From Fimbriimonadaceae bacterium (GTDB taxonomy: Bacteria > Armatimonadota > Fimbriimonadia > Fimbriimonadales > Fimbriimonadaceae): DNA of 64,000 nt. Both the position numbers and the translations under genes were made by a program. The DNA is taken from positions 1 to 64,000 of the forward strand of contig JAHBTB010000010.1 in assembly GCA_019638795.1 (NCBI GenBank), read 5' to 3'. Below the pieces are notes generated by a model. It did not search any database, had not been told where the DNA came from, and saw only the letters and a program-made list of their open reading frames with translations. The first letter of the stretch is position 1, and each line of letters starts with the position of its first letter. Below are positions 58,418 to 64,000 of this stretch, piece after piece.

Positions 58418-60838
58418 ATGTCCATGTCCCGCCGTTCGATGTTGAAGCAGGCCGGAGCGGTCACCACCGCGACGTGGGGCCAACGCCTCGAGGCGTTCGC
58501 GGGGCCGTTTCAAGTCGACGAGGCGCACCTGGTCCCTGCCGACAAGAAGTTTTCCGCCGCTTGGCTCCAGTCGCTGACCGACCGGGGCAAGCCCGCCGTC
58601 CTGAGGGGCGACGAGCTCAAATTCGTCGGTATGCCGGTGGGAGGTTGCTTTGCGGGGACCGTGTACCTTGGCGGCGACGGACGCCTCTGGAACTGGGACG
58701 TGTTCAACCAACACCACCAGGGCACCGTCGCGCACCAGGCCAAGTACGGCAAGGAGACCCTTAATGAGTCGAGTGGGGCCAACTACGTCGACCCACCGTC
58801 CAATGTCTCGCCGTTCCGTATCCAGTTCAGCTGTGACGGCGTGCCCCTTGAGTCGGGACACTGGGACGAGACGACCTTCCTCGGCCAATACCCGGTCGGA
58901 ACCGTCACCTACACCGGACATGGCCTGAGGGTGGTGCTCGAGGCCTTCTCCCCGTTCATCCCCTTGGACATCGAGCGCTCGTCCTATCCTGCCGTGGTCA
59001 TGAAATACACCGTGACCAACCTGGGCTCGACCCGGCGCAAGGTCGTCGTCGCCTGCGCCTGCGAGCACCCGGCCCTCCTCTATTCGAAGGACGTCGCCGA
59101 GCATGTCACCCTTACCGTCGCCAGGCGGCAGGCGCGGGACAAGTCCGCCGACACGGGGTCCCGGTGGACCGGCGCGTCGTTCGAGACCGTGCCCGACGCC
59201 ACCGTCCGCCTTGCCCCGACACCGGACTGGGGCAGTTTCGCCGTCGGCGTCACCGAGGGAGAGGTCATGGAGACCCCGGGCACGCGCCCTTCGGCGACCG
59301 TCTCGACCCCGCTGGACCTTGCCCCGGGACAGACCGCGTCACGCCATGTCTTTGTCGCGTGGCACTTCCCCCATGCCCAGGTGAACGGGTTCAAGGAGCC
59401 CACCCGGCGGTGGTACGGCACACGGTGGAGCGACGCCGGCGACGTCCTCGACGACCTTGTCGAGAATTGGTCCGACCTGGAGGAGACCACCTTCAAGTGG
59501 CGGGACACCTGGTACGACTCGACCCTTCCCTACTGGCTCCTCGACCGGACTTTTGCCAACACCTCGATCCTGGCGACCAACACCTGTTACCGGTTCGACG
59601 ACGGTCGGTTCTGGTTCTGGGAAGGGGTCGGCTGTTGTCATGGTTGCTGCACCCACGTGTGGGGCTATGCCCAGGCGATCGGGCGGGTCTTTCCCGAGGT
59701 CGAGCGGTACCTGCGCGAGAAGGTCGACTTCGGGCGGTTCTTCCATGCCGACACCGGCGCGATCGATTACCGTGGCGAGTTCGGACGTAGCGTGGCCCAC
59801 GACGGCCAGGCCGGATGCATCCTGCGCGCATACCGCGAGCATCTCATGTCCCCGGACGACGACTTCCTCAAGGGGGTCTATCCCCAGGTCAAGAAGGCGA
59901 CCCAACTCCTGATGACCCAAGACCCCGACCGGGACGGCATCCTCGAGGGAGGGCAGTACAACACTCTTGACGCCGCTTGGTATGGCAAGCTAGCCTGGAT
60001 TTCGGGCCTGTACTTGGCCGCGGTCAAGGCTTGCGGGGCGATGGCCGGAGAAATGGGGGACACCGCGTTCGCCGCCGAATGCTCCGCGGTCTGTCGCGCG
60101 GGTGAAAAGTCGATGGTCGCCCAACTCTTCGACGGGGAGTACTTCGTCAACATCACCGACCCGGCCCACCGCGACCGGAACAACACCAACAAGGGGTGCC
60201 ACATCGACCAACTCTACGGCCAGCAATGGGCGCACCAGTTGGGCCTCGGCGGCATCGTGCCCGCCCAAGAGGCGCGGTCGGCGATGGCCGCCCTCTTTCG
60301 TCACAACTTCGCCCCGGACGTCGGGGTTTACCGCCGGGGCATGAAGACGATCCCAGGCGGGCGCTGGTACGCCTTGCCCGGCGAAGCCGGTCTTATCATG
60401 ACGACCTTCCCTAAGGGCGGCGCTGACCAAGCGGTCGGCAAGGGCCAGGACGCCTGGGCCGGCATGTACTTCAACGAGTGCATGAGCGGGTTCGAGCACC
60501 AGGCCGCCGCGGGAATGATCTACGAGGGCCTCGTCACCGAGGGTCTTGCCGTCGAACGCGCCGTCCATGACCGCTACGCGCCCCATAAGCGCAACCCCTA
60601 CAACGAGATCGAGTGCAGCGACCATTACGGCCGGGCGATGGCGTCGTATGGGGTGTTCGTCGCCCTCACCGGGTTCTATTGCCACGGCCCACGCAACGCC
60701 GTCTCGTTCCGCCCCCGCACGGGCAAGGCAAAGAACCGGTTTCCCTTCATCACCGCCAACGGCTGGGGCACCGCCCATGTGGACCGCCAACCGGACGGGA
60801 CCTGGAAGGCGACCATGACCTACCGACACCAGGTCTAG
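58418..60838 (+). CDS. GH116 glycosidase (GBA2-like), Tat-exported
   Basis: 806 residues. The start MSMSRRSMLKQAGAVTTAT carries a twin-arginine motif (SRRSMLK). An N-terminal beta-domain follows (VGMPVGGCFAGTVYLGGDG, LGQYPVGTVTYTGHGLRVVL), then an alpha/alpha-barrel catalytic domain with GVGCCHGCCTHVWGYAQAIG and DPDRDGILEGGQYNTLDAAW. GH116 enzymes are beta-glucosidases, beta-xylosidases or glucosylceramidases. It acts outside the cytoplasm. A 102-bp divergent gap separates it from the M24 gene. Confidence 0.85.
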   Translation: MSMSRRSMLKQAGAVTTATWGQRLEAFAGPFQVDEAHLVPADKKFSAAWLQSLTDRGKPAVLRGDELKFVGMPVGGCFAGTVYLGGDGRLWNWDVFNQHHQGTVAHQAKYGKETLNESSGANYVDPPSNVSPFRIQFSCDGVPLESGHWDETTFLGQYPVGTVTYTGHGLRVVLEAFSPFIPLDIERSSYPAVVMKYTVTNLGSTRRKVVVACACEHPALLYSKDVAEHVTLTVARRQARDKSADTGSRWTGASFETVPDATVRLAPTPDWGSFAVGVTEGEVMETPGTRPSATVSTPLDLAPGQTASRHVFVAWHFPHAQVNGFKEPTRRWYGTRWSDAGDVLDDLVENWSDLEETTFKWRDTWYDSTLPYWLLDRTFANTSILATNTCYRFDDGRFWFWEGVGCCHGCCTHVWGYAQAIGRVFPEVERYLREKVDFGRFFHADTGAIDYRGEFGRSVAHDGQAGCILRAYREHLMSPDDDFLKGVYPQVKKATQLLMTQDPDRDGILEGGQYNTLDAAWYGKLAWISGLYLAAVKACGAMAGEMGDTAFAAECSAVCRAGEKSMVAQLFDGEYFVNITDPAHRDRNNTNKGCHIDQLYGQQWAHQLGLGGIVPAQEARSAMAALFRHNFAPDVGVYRRGMKTIPGGRWYALPGEAGLIMTTFPKGGADQAVGKGQDAWAGMYFNECMSGFEHQAAAGMIYEGLVTEGLAVERAVHDRYAPHKRNPYNEIECSDHYGRAMASYGVFVALTGFYCHGPRNAVSFRPRTGKAKNRFPFITANGWGTAHVDRQPDGTWKATMTYRHQV

Positions 60839-60855
60839 GCCGCCGTCGTCGCCCG

Positions 60856-62271
60856 CTAACCCTTGGCCGCAAACGAGGCGTCGATGTCAAACCCGAAGTG
60901 GTCTCGGGCGTTGGTGTGGCACACCTCGCGCACCAATGCCCCGACAATGTCAAAGTCGCGGGGGAGGAGCCCGTCCCGCATCTCGGCCCCCAGCACGTCG
61001 CACAAGACGCGCCGGAAGTACTCATGCCTGGTGTACGAGAGAAAGCTCCGCGAGTCGGTGACCATGCCGACAAACCGCCGCAACAAGCCGCAGTTCGAGA
61101 GCGCGTCCAACTGCATCCGGATCCCGTCGCGCTGGTCCAGATGCCACCACCCGGACCCAAGTTGCACCCGACCCGGCACACCCTCCTTCGGAAAGTTCTG
61201 CGCCATCGTCGCGAAGACGTAGTTGTCGGCCGGGTTGTTGTTGTAGAGGACGACCTTTGGCAGTCGGCCCGCTGCCTCAAGCTCGCCCAGAAACGACGCT
61301 AACCCGATGGCGTGGCGATCGTCGCCGATGCTGTCAAAGCCCGTGTCGGGGCCGAGACCGGCGAAGGCCCGGGGGTTAGCGTTTCGCAAGGGCCCCAGGT
61401 GAAACTGCATGGTCCACCCTTTCTCGGTGTTCCACGCGGCGACTTCGCCCAGGACAAACCGCATGAACCCCCGTTGCTCTTCTGGCGAGGCGGCGTGCCC
61501 CGTGGCGGCGCGGACGAAGACCCGCTGCAACTCAGAGTTCGTCAGCGTCTCGGTCGGCAGGGTCGTCACCCCGTGGTCGGAAAGCCGGCCACCGACGGCA
61601 TGGAAGGCGTCGTGACGTTTCTTCAATGCCGCCATCAGGTGGCCGAGACTGAAGATCTTTTCGCCCGACGCCTCACTCAGGCGCTGGATCCAGGGGATGA
61701 AGGCTTCGGGCCGGTCCACCCCGGTCGCCCGGTCGGGTCGAAAAGTGGGGAGCACCCGCGTCTTGAGCCCTCGGCAAGCCTCGTGGTGGGCCAAGGAATC
61801 GGCCGGGTCGTCGGTGGTGCAGACCACGGCCACCCGGTCTCGGGCGAGGATGGCCCGTGTCGTCAGGCTTCCGAGCACTTCGTCCGCCCGGTCCCAAAGC
61901 TCGTCGGCCCGTTCCGGCGTCAGTGTCCCGGTGACGCCGAAGTACCGCCATGCCTCCAGGTGCGACCAATGGTACAAGGGGTTGCGCAGGGTGTAGGGCA
62001 GGGTCTCCATCCACGCCTGGTGCTTCTCCCGCGGTGCGGCGTCGCCGGTGCAGAACCGCTCGGCCACCCCGTTGGCCCGCATCGCCCGCCACTTGTAGTG
62101 GTCACCCTCCAGCCAGACCTCGGCCAAGTCACGGAACCGGTGGTCGGCGGCGATTTGGTCCGCGGGCAAATGACAATGGAAGTCGATGATCGGCAGCCCC
62201 TCCGCATAGTCGTGGTAAAGGCGGCATGCTTCGTCGCTGCCCAAGAGGAAGTCTTCGTCTACGAAGCCCAT
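60856..62271 (-). CDS. uxaC: Uronate isomerase (glucuronate isomerase)
   Basis: 471 residues from the ATG at 62271 (MGFVDEDFLLGSDEACRLYH). LPIIDFHCHLPADQIAADHR has the metal-binding HCH; HWSHLEAWRYFGVTGTL, VVCTTDDPADSLAHH, MQFHLGPLRNAN and LYNNNPADNYVFATM are UxaC blocks. It converts glucuronate to fructuronate or galacturonate to tagaturonate. It overlaps the end of the alcohol dehydrogenase gene by 13 bp. Confidence 0.93.
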   Translation of the reverse strand: MGFVDEDFLLGSDEACRLYHDYAEGLPIIDFHCHLPADQIAADHRFRDLAEVWLEGDHYKWRAMRANGVAERFCTGDAAPREKHQAWMETLPYTLRNPLYHWSHLEAWRYFGVTGTLTPERADELWDRADEVLGSLTTRAILARDRVAVVCTTDDPADSLAHHEACRGLKTRVLPTFRPDRATGVDRPEAFIPWIQRLSEASGEKIFSLGHLMAALKKRHDAFHAVGGRLSDHGVTTLPTETLTNSELQRVFVRAATGHAASPEEQRGFMRFVLGEVAAWNTEKGWTMQFHLGPLRNANPRAFAGLGPDTGFDSIGDDRHAIGLASFLGELEAAGRLPKVVLYNNNPADNYVFATMAQNFPKEGVPGRVQLGSGWWHLDQRDGIRMQLDALSNCGLLRRFVGMVTDSRSFLSYTRHEYFRRVLCDVLGAEMRDGLLPRDFDIVGALVREVCHTNARDHFGFDIDASFAAKG

Positions 62272-63386
62272 GGATCGACCACCAGTTTGAACACCCCCTT
62301 CTTCCCTTCGCCCGTGTTCTCGCGGAAGAGGCGCGGGAGGTCGGCAAGGGTCGTCTTCGTCTGCCACTCCTTGACGCGGAACCGTCCCTGTTCCAGCCAT
62401 GCCAACGCCCGGGGATAGTCGCCGACTTCAAAGTTGCAGCTGGTGACGATGCTTCGCTCCGAACCAAGGCGCAAGAAGTTGACGGGCACCGGTTCGTCGT
62501 GTACCGCGAGGTTGACCAGCGTGCCAGCCTTGCCTAGGATTCTCACGCCAAGGTCCAACGTCTCCGCCTTGCCGACCGTGTCAAACACCGAGCCAAACCC
62601 CTCCGGGGCCAATCCGGACAGCGTGGAGAGCAAGTCTGCGTCGGACAGGCCGCGGGTGTCCACCGCGACGCCCACGCCCTGCCGCGTGGCGATGTCCAGG
62701 GCCACCGGTGATTGGTCGAGAAGCACGGCGTGGCTGGCCCCCAGCGCCAAGGCCGCCTGGGCGACGCCGTTCCCCGCCGGCCCTGCCCCGACACAAAGCA
62801 CCGGCCGCCCGGGCTGGACCCGCCCCTGCTCGGCGACGTGGAGACAGACCGCCAAGATGTCCATCATCGCCGCTTCCTCAAAGCTCAGCGAGTCGGCGAT
62901 CTCAAAGCAACTCTGGCCCCAAGACGGGGCAAACCGGGTGTAGGCACCGGGAAAGTAGTCTTGGTCGCCCCAGCCTTGGCCATGGCCCATATGGACGGTG
63001 TCCGGGCACAGCCGCGACCGGCCGGCCTGACAATCCGGGCATCGCCCGCAGACCTTGGAACAGACTGGCGCGACGCGCTTGCCCAAAAGCCGCCGGTTCG
63101 CTTCGGACTGCACCGCCACGACGACCCCGGCGTACTCGTGTCCCAGCACGATGTTCGGGGGGTTCGGCACAAAGCGGCCGAGGGTGTGCTGGGCCCACGG
63201 GTTCTCGCCCAGGTAGTAGCGGAAGTCTGACCCGCAGACGCCGCACGCCTTGATCTGGACCAGGACGATGTCGGGGTCGCCGTAGGAACCGACCGGCCAC
63301 ATCGGGATGTCCATGACACTCAAGTCGCGTGGCCCGACCAAGACCCCGGCGGGCATGGACGCCGGAAGTTCGACGATGGATTCCAT
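62259..63386 (-). CDS. Zinc-dependent alcohol dehydrogenase family protein
   Basis: 375 residues from the ATG at 63386 (MESIVELPASMPAGV). Catalytic zinc ligands in KACGVCGSDFR and GHEYAGVV; structural zinc Cys cluster CSKVCGRCPDCQAGRSRLC; cofactor loop VLCVGAGPAGNGVAQAALAL. It probably oxidises a polyol or aldonate, in keeping with UxaC and the SDR next to it. The start overlaps the SDR stop (ATG/TGA). Confidence 0.85.
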   Translation of the reverse strand: MESIVELPASMPAGVLVGPRDLSVMDIPMWPVGSYGDPDIVLVQIKACGVCGSDFRYYLGENPWAQHTLGRFVPNPPNIVLGHEYAGVVVAVQSEANRRLLGKRVAPVCSKVCGRCPDCQAGRSRLCPDTVHMGHGQGWGDQDYFPGAYTRFAPSWGQSCFEIADSLSFEEAAMMDILAVCLHVAEQGRVQPGRPVLCVGAGPAGNGVAQAALALGASHAVLLDQSPVALDIATRQGVGVAVDTRGLSDADLLSTLSGLAPEGFGSVFDTVGKAETLDLGVRILGKAGTLVNLAVHDEPVPVNFLRLGSERSIVTSCNFEVGDYPRALAWLEQGRFRVKEWQTKTTLADLPRLFRENTGEGKKGVFKLVVDPWAS

Positions 63387-64000
63387 CACAGCCCCCACCA
63401 TGAACAAAACCCGCCGTCGACCGTCAGGACGGTGCCGTTCACAAACTTACTGGCGTCACTGGCCAGGTAGAGGACCGCGCCCACCAAGTCTTCCGGGACA
63501 CCAAACCGTCCTGCCGGCGTGTGGTCGATGATCTTCCTACCCCGTTCAGTCAGTTCACCAGTCGCCTGGTCGGTGAGGAGGAAGCGGTTCTGCTCAGTGA
63601 TGAAAAAGCCCGGCTGGACCGCGTTCACTCTCACCCGTCCCCCCGTACGCCCACCCCACTCGACGGCGCACCAGCGGGTCCAGGTGTCCAAGGCCGATTT
63701 GGCGGCCGCATAGGCACCGACCCGGCTGATCGGCAGTTCGGCCGCCACCGACGTCACCGTGACGACACTCGCGCCCTCGGGCCGGACGTGGGGCCCAAAG
63801 GCGAAGACCGGGTGCACCGCGCCCGTGAACAGGTTCAAGTCAAAGGTCTCCTTGGCCGCGTCCAAATCCCAGTCAAAGAAGCCTTGGTCGGGCCGCAGGG
63901 TCGCCTCCGGGCGGTTGCCGCCGACGGCGGCAAGCAAGACGTCGACCGGGCCCTGTCGGGCCGCGACCTCGCCGGCCACCCGGGCCAAGTCCTCGAAGTC
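63386..64000 (-). CDS. SDR-family oxidoreductase (mannonate/fructuronate oxidoreductase-like), 5' end outside window
   Basis: At least 204 residues, running off the right edge. VLLAAVGGNRPEATLRPD, LNLFTGAVHPVFAFGP, VTSVAAELPISRVGAYAAAK with the Tyr/Lys pair, VNAVQPGFFITEQNRFLLTD and FVNGTVLTVDGGF. The GGNRP and 'PGFFITEQNR.LL' blocks are those of SDRs that work on mannonate or fructuronate in uronate breakdown. Linkage to uxaC supports this. The dinucleotide-binding start is not in the window. Confidence 0.82.
   Translation of the reverse strand, partial: DFEDLARVAGEVAARQGPVDVLLAAVGGNRPEATLRPDQGFFDWDLDAAKETFDLNLFTGAVHPVFAFGPHVRPEGASVVTVTSVAAELPISRVGAYAAAKSALDTWTRWCAVEWGGRTGGRVRVNAVQPGFFITEQNRFLLTDQATGELTERGRKIIDHTPAGRFGVPEDLVGAVLYLASDASKFVNGTVLTVDGGFCSWWGL

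Overview
The window is a GC-rich bacterial chromosome segment with dense, head-to-tail gene packing (many ATGA, GTGA or TTGA stop/start overlaps). The 16S rRNA gene (38.7-40.2 kb, minus strand) and the gene content suggest a member of the Armatimonadota (Fimbriimonadia-like). That assignment comes from reading the sequence only and is moderate in confidence.

The first 9.3 kb are an accessory island. Between about 1.6 and 6.5 kb, on the minus strand, lies a mosaic of small genes with lower GC than their surroundings. They look like orphan toxin-tip/immunity cassettes: short C-terminal 'tips' followed by one or two small genes (soluble, lipoprotein or tiny membrane proteins). The cassettes carry copies of a repeated module made of a near-consensus promoter (TTGAC-N17-TATACT) and a short start-codon leader. 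The array is interleaved with copies and fragments of a 'GSSGP' protein family. Two of those gene copies carry an RNA leader that can fold so that TCTCCT pairs with the Shine-Dalgarno AGGAGA. A TIGR04255-type three-gene operon and a VapB antitoxin remnant close the island.

From 9.3 to 12.5 kb is a DUF1854/GNAT/ABC exporter operon. From 12.7 to 34.8 kb is a surface-polysaccharide locus: a CapD-type dehydratase, a Wza-like exporter, a nearly complete nonulosonic (legionaminic-type) acid pathway (oxidoreductase, CMP-transferase, PtmA-like SDR, LegI, LegG, PtmE-like, LegB, LegC), a polymerase-like membrane protein, an acyltransferase, and an opposing operon (Wzz-like protein, a glycosyltransferase with HP and SST motifs, MurJ/Wzx flippase, HpcH/HpaI aldolase, initiating sugar transferase, AsnB). 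The missing N-acetyltransferase (LegH/NeuD-like) lies 10 kb away, directly behind two tRNA-Gly genes.

From 34.8 to 47.6 kb are core and membrane genes: an SPFH-RHH-Fic-like operon with a three-site 11-bp-phased operator, DAHP synthase, a diheme cytochrome c, an isolated 16S rRNA gene with its own promoter and terminator, rhomboid protease, GT39, LpxH-like phosphoesterase and a GT28 lipid glycosyltransferase. From 47.7 to 64 kb is a sugar and sugar-acid catabolic region: a TPP-dependent E1 alpha/beta pair with SDR, VOC and Gfo/Idh genes; an RbsABC-like importer with a lactonase-like amidohydrolase; creatininase-like and M24 hydrolases; a Tat-exported GH116 glycosidase; and UxaC with an alcohol dehydrogenase and an SDR.
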